Assembly (NCBI RefSeq): GCF_002074055.1
Contig: NZ_CP014619.1
Location: 2,046,001 to 2,110,000 of the forward strand
Direction: 5' to 3'
DNA length: 64,000 nucleotides
Source: Frondihabitans sp. 762G35
GTDB lineage: Bacteria; Actinomycetota; Actinomycetes; Actinomycetales; Microbacteriaceae
Part shown: piece after piece, positions 46,293-55,765 of the stretch
Position numbering within the stretch: the stretch's first letter is position 1
How the letters are laid out: each line of letters begins with the position of its first letter
The notes under the pieces: model-generated
What the model saw: the letters and a program-made list of their open reading frames with translations, nothing else
Database searches by the model: none
Told to the model about the DNA's origin: nothing
Position numbers and translations under genes: made by a program

Positions 46293-46556
46293 TCAGCGCC
46301 CCAGGCGCTTGGCGAGGGCGACGGCCGCGAGACGGGACGCCGGCACGACACCGATCTCCGACACCTTGCGCTGCATCAGGCGGGTCAGGCGGAGGGGCCG
46401 GGTGACGCGCCAGGAGACGGTGCTCTGGATCTCGGTGACGGCGTCGGTCACGCTGGAGGTGACGCGCAGCCAGTCGTCGAGGACCGCCTCGCGCAGCTCC
46501 CGGAGGTCGGATTCGGCGCTGCTCGCGTCGAGGCGGTCAGGCTCGGTAACGGACAC
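46293..46556 (-). CDS. Small protein with SWRVTxPLR motif, stand-alone N-terminal module
   Basis: An 87-residue protein. STVSWRVTRPLRLTRLMQRKV at 45-65 closely resembles SLSWRVTAPLRRAKYVQKV in the N-terminus of the GT4 protein at 35531-37252. This motif recurs at the ends of many polysaccharide glycosyltransferases. No catalytic motif is present. GTG 46556 is chosen because AAGGA lies about 8 nt upstream; the frame continues upstream through non-coding sequence. Its stop is TGA, then 2 nt, then the GTG of the next glycosyltransferase in another frame. It may act as a membrane or partner docking module for that enzyme, by inference only. Confidence 0.65.
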   Translation of the reverse strand: MSVTEPDRLDASSAESDLRELREAVLDDWLRVTSSVTDAVTEIQSTVSWRVTRPLRLTRLMQRKVSEIGVVPASRLAAVALAKRLGR

Positions 46557-46657
46557 TCGATCATCCTTCGTCTTGGGGCGGAGGCTCCCGGCGAGCGGGG
46601 AGATTCTCCCGGCGAACACCGGCTCACCCCGGTTAGGGGGTGTCACGGGGCCGAGAC

Positions 46658-46673
46658 GACACATTACCGTGTC
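46658..46673 (+). promoter_or_regulatory. Interrupted palindrome over a -10-like box
   Basis: GACAC-N6-GTGTC spans 46658-46673. It encloses TACCGT (46665-46670), a -10-like box for the gene at 46716, so it may be an operator. No regulator can be named. Confidence 0.35.
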
Positions 46674-46715
46674 AGGTAGCCGCGTCTTTCGGGAGACGCT
46701 GCGGAGCAGGGGATC

Positions 46716-47288
46716 ATGAGTCGCAGATCGACGACCGTCTGGGCGATCGGGGCCGTGGTGGTGGCCGGAGCCGGCATCGCCGTGGCCGCCGTCGCCGTCC
46801 AGGGCGCGCCTCACGCGCCGACGGCCGGAGCGAGCTCGTCGGCCTCCGCCGGGCCCGGCGTCACGACCGGCCCGCCCGCCGCGTCGCCCACCGCCAGCGC
46901 GGCTCCTGCGGACCCCGCGCCCTCCGCCACTGCACCCGGAGCGGGTGCCCCCGGAGCCACTGCGCCGGCAGCCACCACTCCCCCGGCGACGACGGTCAGG
47001 ACCGTGTCGCCCGCGATGAGCTACTACTCCTTCGCCGGTCGGACGCTGACGCTCGGCGGCGGCGTCTCCGGCCTCGTCGACAGCGGCGGGACCTGCACGG
47101 TGACCCTGACGCGCGGCACGGCGACCGTGACGAAGTCCTTCGCCGCGAGCCCCGGCCCGAGCTCGACCGACTGCGGCGCGATGACGGTGTCGTCGCCGAC
47201 GCTGACCTCGGGCTCCTGGAGCCTGACCATCGCGTACTCGTCGCCCCGCGCCCGCGGGACGTCCTCCCCCACCGAGGTGACCCTGTGA
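46716..47288 (+). CDS. Membrane-anchored or secreted Ala/Pro/Thr-rich protein
   Basis: A 190-residue protein. A basic N-terminus and a hydrophobic segment (about 8-30) form a signal peptide or anchor. Then comes a low-complexity Ala/Pro/Ser/Thr spacer (about 32-95), which looks wall-spanning and possibly glycosylated. A C-terminal beta-rich domain of about 90 residues contains two cysteines (GTCTVT and TDCGAM) that may pair. No known family was recognised. GTGA overlap with the next exported protein suggests they work together. The start is ATG 46716 with AGGGG upstream. Confidence 0.72.
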   Translation: MSRRSTTVWAIGAVVVAGAGIAVAAVAVQGAPHAPTAGASSSASAGPGVTTGPPAASPTASAAPADPAPSATAPGAGAPGATAPAATTPPATTVRTVSPAMSYYSFAGRTLTLGGGVSGLVDSGGTCTVTLTRGTATVTKSFAASPGPSSTDCGAMTVSSPTLTSGSWSLTIAYSSPRARGTSSPTEVTL

Positions 47289-49405
47289 TCCGCACCCCCT
47301 GGAGGCGCGTCGCCGCCCTCCTCCTGCCCGTCGCCCTTCTCGCGACGCTCCTCACCGTCGTGTCCGAGGTGGCCTCGTCGGGAAGCCGGAGCGCGAGCGC
47401 CGCCACGACCTCGGGGTTCCAGGCCGGCAACATCGTCAGCGACCAGACGTTCTTCAACTCGGGTTCGATGTCGGCGGCGCAGATCCAGTCGTTCCTCGCG
47501 TCGAAGGTCGTCACCTGCCAGTCGGGACGCACCTGCCTCAAGGACTTCAGCCAGACGACCTCGTCCAAGGCCGCGGACGCCTACTGCTCCGGATACACGG
47601 GTCGCGCCGGGGAGTCGGCGGCGACCATCCTCGCCCGGGTCGGACAGGCGTGCGGCATCAACCCGCAGGTCCTCCTCGTCACGCTGCAGAAGGAGCAGGG
47701 GCTCGTCCAGAGCACCGGGCCCAGCGCCTCGGCGTACACCATCGCGATGGGCTACGCCTGCCCCGACACCGCCGCCTGCGACACCCAGTACTACGGCTTC
47801 TTCAACCAGATCTACGCGGCCGCCCGCCAGTTCCAGGTCTACGCGAAGAACCCGACCTACTTCCGCTACCGCGCCGGGTTCACGAACGTCATCCAGTACA
47901 ACCCGTCCGCCTCCTGCGGAAGCGCCAGCGTGTACATCGCCAACCAGGCGACCGCGAGCCTCTACAACTACACGCCGTACACCCCGAACGCGGCCTCGCT
48001 CGCGGCCGGCTACGGTTCGGCCCCCTGCGGCGCCTACGGCAACCGCAACTTCTACCTCTACTTCATGGACTACTTCGGCAACCCCTCCGACTGGCTCCAG
48101 TCCGCGTCCTTCGAGGGCGGGACCTCCGTGGGCTGGGAGACGACGGGCGGGATGACGACGGCGACCGTCAAGAACACGTCCTCCGCCAAGGACGGCGACT
48201 ACTACCTCTCCGCGACGGCGCCGACGTCGGGCGGCACGATCCTGCAGACCGCCGCCCGCACCTCCACCGCGAGCGAGCAGGCGACCGGGGTGGTCTGGCT
48301 CCGGGCCGGGTCGGGAACGGTGACGGGGCGCATCATCCTCTGGGGACTCGGCGTCAAGAACGAGTCCGTCGCGCAGGCCTACACGGTCGGGACCACCTGG
48401 ACCGCGGTCACCGTCGCCCTGCCCTTCACGACCGCGCACACGAGCACCCGCCTCCAGGTGAGCTCGCTGTCGCCGGGGGTCCGCCTCGACGTCGACGACG
48501 CCTCGCTGACGTTCGGCGCGCAGCCGCCGAAGCAGAATCTCCTGACCAACGGCTCCTTCGAGCAGGGCATCGCCCCCTGGGACGGCGGCAACGGCCAGAT
48601 GAACAAGGTCGCGTCGACCGACCCCCGCTTCGTGCTCGACGGCAGCCGGTTCGGGGCCGTCAACACGACCGTCGCCGGTCGGAGCGTGGCGCAGTCGATC
48701 GCGATCCCCGCGACGGCGAACCAGCAGTACACCTTCACGATCTTCGTCCGCACCTCCGACAGCAGGAAGCCCTACGTGGGCCGCCTGGCCCTCTGGGCGC
48801 TCGACGGGACGACCCCGGTCAACAGGACGACGTCGTTCAGCGCCGTCAACTCCGGCTGGACGAAGGTCTCGACCACCGTCGACACCGGGACGACGAGGGC
48901 GACGCGCCTCAAGGCCGAGGTCTACCTCGGCACCCTGACGACGTCCCTCTGGCTCGACAAGGCCAGCGTGTCGCCGAACCTTCTCGACCAGGGCTCGTTC
49001 GAGACGGGTACGACGCCCTGGAGCCGCAGCAGCTCCGTCGTCAACTGGGCCCGCTACACCGGGACGGGGCTCCCCGACGGCTCGTGGTTCCTGCAGGCCA
49101 ACTCGTCCACCGCGGGGACCTCGCTGGCGCAGGATGCCCCGCTGAAGCCGCTCCGGGGTTCGACGTACACCGCCTCGGTCTGGGTCCGCGGCTCCTCGAC
49201 CGCGCCCGTGAAGGGTCGACTCGCCCTCTGGTCGTTCGGAGCCGCCGCGAGCGCCGCGAGCGTGCCGTTCACCACGACCTCGTCGTGGACGCGCGTCGAG
49301 GTGCAGATCCCGATCGGGACCGCCGACGTGACCGGCCTCCGCGTCGAGGTCTACCTCGACACCGTCGGCTCGACCGTGAGCATCGACTCCGCGCAGCTCT
49401 ACTGA
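47285..49405 (+). CDS. Secreted protein with lysozyme-like (hemagglutinin-type) domain and three carbohydrate-binding-like repeats
   Basis: A 706-residue exported protein. The signal peptide is at residues 1 to about 40. Residues of about 45-270 match a domain often annotated as hemagglutinin in actinobacteria; it holds TLQKEQGLVQS with a Glu placed like the catalytic acid of lysozyme-type enzymes, and several cysteines. The rest is three repeats that start SFEGGTSVGW, NGSFEQGIAPW and QGSFETGTTPW and share VGRLALW / VTGRIILW-type strands; they resemble family 4/9/22 carbohydrate-binding modules. It may bind or trim wall glycan made by this locus, by inference. The start is GTG 47285, coupled to the upstream gene. 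Confidence 0.75.
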   Translation: MIRTPWRRVAALLLPVALLATLLTVVSEVASSGSRSASAATTSGFQAGNIVSDQTFFNSGSMSAAQIQSFLASKVVTCQSGRTCLKDFSQTTSSKAADAYCSGYTGRAGESAATILARVGQACGINPQVLLVTLQKEQGLVQSTGPSASAYTIAMGYACPDTAACDTQYYGFFNQIYAAARQFQVYAKNPTYFRYRAGFTNVIQYNPSASCGSASVYIANQATASLYNYTPYTPNAASLAAGYGSAPCGAYGNRNFYLYFMDYFGNPSDWLQSASFEGGTSVGWETTGGMTTATVKNTSSAKDGDYYLSATAPTSGGTILQTAARTSTASEQATGVVWLRAGSGTVTGRIILWGLGVKNESVAQAYTVGTTWTAVTVALPFTTAHTSTRLQVSSLSPGVRLDVDDASLTFGAQPPKQNLLTNGSFEQGIAPWDGGNGQMNKVASTDPRFVLDGSRFGAVNTTVAGRSVAQSIAIPATANQQYTFTIFVRTSDSRKPYVGRLALWALDGTTPVNRTTSFSAVNSGWTKVSTTVDTGTTRATRLKAEVYLGTLTTSLWLDKASVSPNLLDQGSFETGTTPWSRSSSVVNWARYTGTGLPDGSWFLQANSSTAGTSLAQDAPLKPLRGSTYTASVWVRGSSTAPVKGRLALWSFGAAASAASVPFTTTSSWTRVEVQIPIGTADVTGLRVEVYLDTVGSTVSIDSAQLY

Positions 49406-49484
49406 CCCCGCCCCGGCTCCTTCCCGACCCCGGCCGTCCCCGCGACCCGCGGGGGCGCCCGTCCCGGCCGAACGCCGGTCCCGT

Positions 49485-49490
49485 TATAGT
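49485..49490 (+). promoter_or_regulatory. -10 box for gmd
   Basis: TATAGT is one of the best -10 matches in this GC-rich window and lies 38 nt before the gmd start. No good -35 was seen 16-18 nt upstream. Confidence 0.55.
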
Positions 49491-49528
49491 GGCGTGTCGG
49501 AAACGCCTGCGAACCAAAGGAATCTGAA

Positions 49529-50518
<990 letters not shown>

Positions 50519-50537
50519 AGCCCGCGGAGCTCTCGAC

Positions 50538-51482
50538 ATGCCAGTAGCCCTCATCACCGGCGTCTCGGGGCAGACGGGCAGCTATCTCGCCGAGAACCTC
50601 CTGGCCCGCGGCTGGGAGGTCCACGGCGTCCAGCGGGAGGACGGCCGCGACCCGGCCGTCCCCGCGGGCGTCGTCCTCCACCAGGCGGATCTGGCCGACT
50701 TCCCCACCACGGCGGGTGTCGTGGCGGAGGTGCGACCCGACACGACCTGGAACCTCGCCGCGCTCAGTTCCGTGGCCGCGTCGTGGACCCGGCCGATCGA
50801 GACCGCCCAGTTGAACGGTGCGGCCGTCGCGAACCTGCTCGACGCCGTCCGGGCGCTCCCCGACCTGCCCGGCGGGCGCGGGTTCGTCCAGGCGTCCAGC
50901 GCCGAGATCTTCGGCGCGGCCGAGATCAGCCCCCAGACGGAGGCGACCCCCCTCCGCCCCGTGAACCCCTACGGCGCCTCCAAGGCCTACGGCCACGTCC
51001 TCGCCGGCGCCTACCGCGCCGCGGGGCTGCGCGCCTCGAGCGTCATCCTCTACAACCACGAGTCGCCGAGGCGACCCGAGGCCTTCGTGACCCGGAAGAT
51101 CACCGCCGGCGTGGTGCGGATCCTGCGGTCGCAGCAGTCGGAGCTGGTGCTCGGCAACCTCGACGTGAAGCGCGACTGGGGCTGGGCACCCGACTACGCC
51201 GAGGCGCTCGCTCTCGCGGGCGAGGCCGAGACCGCCGACGACTACCTGGTCGCCACCGGCGAATCGCACACCATCCGCGACTTCGTGGAGGCGGCGTTTA
51301 CCGCAGCCGGCATCGACGACTGGGAGCACCTCGTGCGCGTCGATCCCGCGTTCGTGCGTCCCACCGACGCCCACGAGATGCGCGGGGACGCCGGGAAGAT
51401 CCACCGTGCCCTGGGCTGGTCGCCGACGAAGCGGTTCGCCGACGTCGTCGCGGCCATGGTGGAGCACGACCTGGCGCTCTAG
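50538..51482 (+). CDS. GMD-family SDR enzyme, second tandem copy
   Basis: A 314-residue protein clearly of the GMD family: GVSGQTG at 8-14, QASSAEIFG (Ser120/121, Glu123), Tyr145 and Lys149 in NPYGASK, NHESPRRPEAFVTRK and NLDVKRDWGWAPDY. It is about 15 residues shorter than gmd and keeps the dehydratase Glu. It could be a second dehydratase, a bifunctional enzyme that also reduces the 4-keto group, or an Rmd-like reductase; the sequence alone does not decide. It is co-transcribed with gmd. The stop overlaps the stop of the convergent gene by 4 bp (CTAG). Confidence 0.8.
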   Translation: MPVALITGVSGQTGSYLAENLLARGWEVHGVQREDGRDPAVPAGVVLHQADLADFPTTAGVVAEVRPDTTWNLAALSSVAASWTRPIETAQLNGAAVANLLDAVRALPDLPGGRGFVQASSAEIFGAAEISPQTEATPLRPVNPYGASKAYGHVLAGAYRAAGLRASSVILYNHESPRRPEAFVTRKITAGVVRILRSQQSELVLGNLDVKRDWGWAPDYAEALALAGEAETADDYLVATGESHTIRDFVEAAFTAAGIDDWEHLVRVDPAFVRPTDAHEMRGDAGKIHRALGWSPTKRFADVVAAMVEHDLAL

Positions 51483-53569
51483 CGGGCGACGACCGACCCG
51501 TCCGCCTTGAGCGTGCCGAAGTAGAGGCTGTACTGTGCCGAGACGACCGCGTCCGGCAGGTGGTCGATGTGGCGGTTCCAGCGCGGCACCGTGAAGGTGA
51601 GGTCGGCTCCTGCAGCTCGCCGCGGCTGCGGCATCGCGCCCTGCGAGTAGGCCACCACCGGGATGTCGCCGGTCCGCGCGTGGAGCGCCGCCAGGTTGCC
51701 GTCCTTGATGTCGAAGCTCCAGATGCTGAGGACGTCCGTGTCGCAGGCCGTCTTGATGGCCAGGCCGTAGTTGATGGGCGCCCCGTCGCGGAGGAGGAGG
51801 ACCTCCCGCGAGTCGCCGACGGCCGCGCAGATGGCCTCGGTGGCCGTCAGCTGGTTGCCGCCGTCCTTGACCAGCAGCAGCCCGTTCCACGTCACGATCG
51901 GACCGAACGCGACGAGGGCGGCGAGCGCGATGGCCACTCCCCTCGTGACGGGCGACGCGAAGCGGCGCCAGAGGAGGGCCACCGGGACCAGGGCCGCGAT
52001 CAGGAAGCCGGGCGTGATGACCGGCAGGATCCGACGGAACGCCCAGATCTGGTCGGGCGTGATGGCGACCCGGGTGAAGTACACGGCGGCGACGGTGAGG
52101 GGCGCGACGGCGGCGAGGAGCAGCGGAAGGTTCCGGCGCCGGACGCCGACAACGACCATGAGGACGAACCCGACGATGGCGAGGGCGACCATCGGCCAGC
52201 CGAAGTACCAGCCGAGCCACGACAGCGTCTGCTCCTCGTAGGAGCGGTGCCCGTCGACCGGCAGCCCCTCCTCCTTCTGGAGCGCGGCGATGGTCGCGAG
52301 GCCACCGGGCCCCGCGAACCGCCCGATGTACCAGAGCGGACGGGACAGCCAGAACAGCAGGATGAGGCCCACGACACCTCCGAGCACGGGCGCCGCCCGC
52401 CGCCAGAACGTCGAGAGCCGCCTCGCGTCGAGGAACCGGCCGACGAGCCAGAACAGGGCGAACAGGACCACGGTCGCGAAGGCCGCGTACCAGAGCTGGA
52501 TCGGCTGCTCACCCAGCGCCCGGACGTAGCTCGCCTTGTTGCGGAAGAGTCCGTAGACGCCGAGGAAGGTCGATGCCGCGGCGAAGACGACGAAGGTCGC
52601 CCCGCCCACGAACATCGGTCGCCGCTTCTCGCGCGGCAGGAATCCGAGTCCCGCCACGGCGAGGACGACGACCGCGCCCATCGCCACGAGGACGCCGTCG
52701 ACGCGCGCGCTCGAGGCGACACCGGCGAAGATCCCGGCCAGGGCGAAATCGCGCCAGGAACCGCTCCGGACACCCGAGATCGCCCAGGTGAGGGCGGCGA
52801 GCCCGACGATCACCATGATGATCTCCGAGTACGGGCCGCGGGCGAGGTACATGTACGCGAGCGAGAATCCGAGCGCGAGCTGGGGCGCGAGGGCCCAGAG
52901 CGGCCCGAGGAGTCGTCGCGCGGCCCCGTAGAGCGCGACGAGGCCCACCGAGCCGAGGACCAGGTTGGCCAGCAGGGCCGCTCGGAGACCGCCCAGCCAG
53001 GTGGCGGCGCCGATCACCCCGGGCAGGAGGTCGCCGCCCTGGATGGTGATGACGTTGGTCGGACCGCCCTGGATGCGGCCGAGCGTGGCCGTCAGCTTGG
53101 GGATGCCCTCGGCGAGCGCGCTCGCCCGCACGATCGAGATGGGCGACGACGCGTGGTCGGCGAACCAGAGTCCGTGCACGAAGTAGAGGCCCGGGTCGCG
53201 GCTCGGGTCGAACCACTGCGCCACGAAGGGGGCGTTGCCGGCGAACCAGACGATCGCGATCACGAGCGACGCGACGGCACCCCACTGGGAGGCGCGCGTC
53301 GAGGCGAGGGCGGAGACCGGGACGACGAACCAGAGCAGGACGACGGCGACGACGAACGCCGGGACGACCAGCCACGCGTGGAAGATGCCGAACGTCGTCG
53401 TGACGCTGACGACCAGGAACCCGGCCAGCGCGACGAGCGGCAGGCGGTCGGGCAGGGACAGCAGGATCCGGGCGCCGAGCGAGCCGCGCCCGCGGGCGGA
53501 CTCGACGTCGGGTTCGGCGAAGCCGTCGATCGGGTCGAGCGTCGTTCGGGCACGGCGAGGTCGGGGCAT
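51479..53569 (-). CDS. GT-C-like polytopic membrane protein (copy 2)
   Basis: A 696-residue protein with about 12 membrane helices and a C-terminal outside domain. It is a paralogue of the protein at 37252-39408: DPSRDPGLYFVHGLWFADHAS, DGHRSYEEQTLSWLGWYFG and TPDQIWAFRRILPVITPGFLIAA all have counterparts there. The Asp in SRDPG is the candidate GT-C catalytic residue. ATG 53569 is chosen since the hydrophobic protein begins shortly after; upstream codons to 53707 are Arg-rich, non-coding in character. A -10-like TAGGAT lies at 53637-53642 (minus strand). Confidence 0.8.
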   Translation of the reverse strand: MPRPRRARTTLDPIDGFAEPDVESARGRGSLGARILLSLPDRLPLVALAGFLVVSVTTTFGIFHAWLVVPAFVVAVVLLWFVVPVSALASTRASQWGAVASLVIAIVWFAGNAPFVAQWFDPSRDPGLYFVHGLWFADHASSPISIVRASALAEGIPKLTATLGRIQGGPTNVITIQGGDLLPGVIGAATWLGGLRAALLANLVLGSVGLVALYGAARRLLGPLWALAPQLALGFSLAYMYLARGPYSEIIMVIVGLAALTWAISGVRSGSWRDFALAGIFAGVASSARVDGVLVAMGAVVVLAVAGLGFLPREKRRPMFVGGATFVVFAAASTFLGVYGLFRNKASYVRALGEQPIQLWYAAFATVVLFALFWLVGRFLDARRLSTFWRRAAPVLGGVVGLILLFWLSRPLWYIGRFAGPGGLATIAALQKEEGLPVDGHRSYEEQTLSWLGWYFGWPMVALAIVGFVLMVVVGVRRRNLPLLLAAVAPLTVAAVYFTRVAITPDQIWAFRRILPVITPGFLIAALVPVALLWRRFASPVTRGVAIALAALVAFGPIVTWNGLLLVKDGGNQLTATEAICAAVGDSREVLLLRDGAPINYGLAIKTACDTDVLSIWSFDIKDGNLAALHARTGDIPVVAYSQGAMPQPRRAAGADLTFTVPRWNRHIDHLPDAVVSAQYSLYFGTLKADGSVVAR

Positions 53570-53741
53570 CGTCGAGAGGGCCTCTCGGGTTCGTCCGATA
53601 CGGCGTGCACCCCTGCGGTGCGACCGGACGCGGTCAATCCTAGACAACGGCGCGCGCGCTCCGGACGAGGGCGGCGGTGCGCGGGGCCTGTACCCTTGTC
53701 CGAGCATCCGGAACCGGATGACTCCTGACGAAATCGGTACT

Positions 53742-54878
53742 GTGACGCTCCTGGCTCTCGTCGACGCGACGTCGATCCCCGCGAACGCCGGGGGTGTCGG
53801 GCGCTACCTGCTGAACCTCGTCCCGGCCCTGGCGAAGCACGAGGGCGTCCGCCTCGTCGTCGCCAGCCAGGCTCGAGACGCCGATCTCTGGGCGGAGCGG
53901 GCGCCGGGTGCGCGCATCGAAGTGGTCCCGTCATGGGCTCGGAGCGTCCCCGGGCGCCTCCTCTGGGAGCAGGTCGGCCTCCCCCGCCTCGCCAGGCGGC
54001 TGGGCGTCGACGTCCTCCTCGCTCCGCACTACACGATGCCCGTCGCCTCCCCCGTGCCCGTCGTCGTCACCCTCCACGACGCCACGTTCTTCTCGCACCC
54101 GCAGCTCCACAGCCGGCTCAAGGGGCTGTTCTTCCGCTCGTGGACGACGTATTCGGTCAAGCACGCCGCGGTCTGCGTGACGCCGAGCGCGGCGACCCTC
54201 GACGAGGTGCGCCGGGCCACGCGGCGACCGCTCCCGGGCGCCGTCGTCGCGTACCACGGCATCGACACCGCGCGCTTCCGACCGGTCGGCGACGCGTCGC
54301 AGAGGCGCGCGACGGCCGGCTTCACCGGGGCGGGGCCGTACGTGGCCTTCGTGGGGACGATCGAGCCGCGGAAGAACGTCTCCACGCTCGTGAAGGCGTT
54401 CCTCGCGGCGACGGACGACGAGCGCCTCGCCGGCTGGCGGCTCCTGATCGCCGGGGGCGCCGGCTGGGACGACGAGGCGGTGTCGATGCTCACCTCGCGC
54501 GTCCACGCGCCCCGCGTCCAGTGGACCGGTTTCCTCGACGACGGTGATCTGCCCGGTCTCCTCTCGGGCGCCGAGCTGGTCGCCTACCCGAGCGACGGCG
54601 AGGGCTTCGGCCTCCCCGTGCTCGAGGCGATGGCCTGCGGCACGGCCGTGCTGACCACCGACCGCCTGGCCCTCCCCGAGGTCGGCGGCGAGGTCGCGTT
54701 CTACGCCGAGCCGACCGAGTCCGGGCTGCGGGAGGCGCTCCGCACGATCCTCCTCGACGGCCGACTCCGGACCGGCCGCGGCCTCGACGGCCCCGCCCGC
54801 GCCGAGAGCTTCACCTGGGAGCGCTCCGCCGACGAGCACGTCGAGGCGTTCGAGCACGCGATCGGAGGCGCCCGATGA
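53742..54878 (+). CDS. GT4-family glycosyltransferase
   Basis: A 378-residue GT-B enzyme with a standard GT4 layout: GGVGRYLLNLVPAL near residue 20, IEPRKN in the linker, and YPSDGEGFGLPVLEAMACGTAV as donor-site loop with the EX7E pair. The GTG at 53742 gives a start VTLLALVDATSIP, as in related enzymes; ATG 53718 upstream and in frame cannot be excluded. A -10-like TACCCT (53691-53696) precedes both. Overlap with the next GT2 gene is ATGA, so they are coupled. Likely a mannosyl- or rhamnosyltransferase by context. Confidence 0.87.
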   Translation: MTLLALVDATSIPANAGGVGRYLLNLVPALAKHEGVRLVVASQARDADLWAERAPGARIEVVPSWARSVPGRLLWEQVGLPRLARRLGVDVLLAPHYTMPVASPVPVVVTLHDATFFSHPQLHSRLKGLFFRSWTTYSVKHAAVCVTPSAATLDEVRRATRRPLPGAVVAYHGIDTARFRPVGDASQRRATAGFTGAGPYVAFVGTIEPRKNVSTLVKAFLAATDDERLAGWRLLIAGGAGWDDEAVSMLTSRVHAPRVQWTGFLDDGDLPGLLSGAELVAYPSDGEGFGLPVLEAMACGTAVLTTDRLALPEVGGEVAFYAEPTESGLREALRTILLDGRLRTGRGLDGPARAESFTWERSADEHVEAFEHAIGGAR

Positions 54879-55741
54879 CGAACGTCGCCGTGGTCACCAT
54901 CACCTTCTCGCCGGGAGACACCCTCGAGTCGTTCATCGCGTCGCTGCAGACGGAGGGCTTCCCGCCGTCGCGCATCGTCGTCGTCGACAACGGCTCGACC
55001 GACGGCGCCCCGGAGCTCGCGGCCGCGACCCACCCCCACGTCGAGCTGGTCCGGTCCGGCGGCAACGTGGGGTACGGACGCGCCGCGAACATCGGCGTCA
55101 AGACCTTCGACGCCTCGGTCGAGTGGATCCTCGTCTGCAACCCCGACACGCGGGTGACCGCAGGAGCCGTCACGACACTCCTGGAGGCGGCCGCGGCGCA
55201 CCCGGAGGCGGGAGTCCTCGGCCCGCGCATCCTGGAGACCGACGGCACGGTGTACCCGTCCGCCCGCGCCCTCCCCGCGATCCGGACGGGCATCGGGCAC
55301 GCCGTCTTCTCCGGCCTCTGGCCGACGAACCCGTGGACGAGGCGCTATCAGCAGCGCGACGTCTCGAGTTCCAGCTCCGTGGCGACCGTCGGATGGCTCT
55401 CCGGAGCCTTCCTCCTCGTCCGCCGGGACGCCTTCGAGGCCGTCGGCGGGTTCGACGAGGACTACTTCATGTACTTCGAGGACGTCGACCTCGGCCGCCG
55501 GATCGCGCTGGCCGGCTGGAGCAACCTGTTCGTGCCCGAGGCCGTCGTCGTGCACGTCGGCGGGGCGAGCACCGAGAAGGTCGCCGACGTGATGGTCCGC
55601 GCGCACCACCGCAGCGCGTACACGTACATCGCGAAGACGCACCCGGGGGCCCTCTGGGCGCCGGTCCGGGCCGTCGTCCGCGTCGGCCTGGGCGTCCGTG
55701 CCGGATCGATCATCCGCAAGGCGCACCGCGCGGCGCGCTGA
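54875..55741 (+). CDS. GT2 glycosyltransferase, rhamnosyltransferase-like (WbbL type)
   Basis: A 288-residue GT2 enzyme: VVTITFSPGDTLESFIASL at the start, VVDNGSTDGAPEL, GGNVGYGRAANIG, the NPDTRV metal motif and the acceptor-side segment LSGAFLLVRRDAFEAVGGFDEDYFMYFEDVDLGRR. These are hallmarks of WbbL/RfbN-like rhamnosyltransferases that use dTDP-rhamnose, which fits the rml genes 3 kb away. It is coupled to the GT4 gene by ATGA. The donor assignment is an inference from family resemblance. Confidence 0.88.
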   Translation: MTNVAVVTITFSPGDTLESFIASLQTEGFPPSRIVVVDNGSTDGAPELAAATHPHVELVRSGGNVGYGRAANIGVKTFDASVEWILVCNPDTRVTAGAVTTLLEAAAAHPEAGVLGPRILETDGTVYPSARALPAIRTGIGHAVFSGLWPTNPWTRRYQQRDVSSSSSVATVGWLSGAFLLVRRDAFEAVGGFDEDYFMYFEDVDLGRRIALAGWSNLFVPEAVVVHVGGASTEKVADVMVRAHHRSAYTYIAKTHPGALWAPVRAVVRVGLGVRAGSIIRKAHRAAR

Positions 55742-55765
55742 CGCCTCAGCGTCGCCGACGCGCGG

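Noticed and set aside
46293-46814. Longer version of the small SWRVT protein starting at 46814
   Set aside because: The extension crosses the divergent promoter region and has no ribosome binding site, whereas GTG 46556 does.
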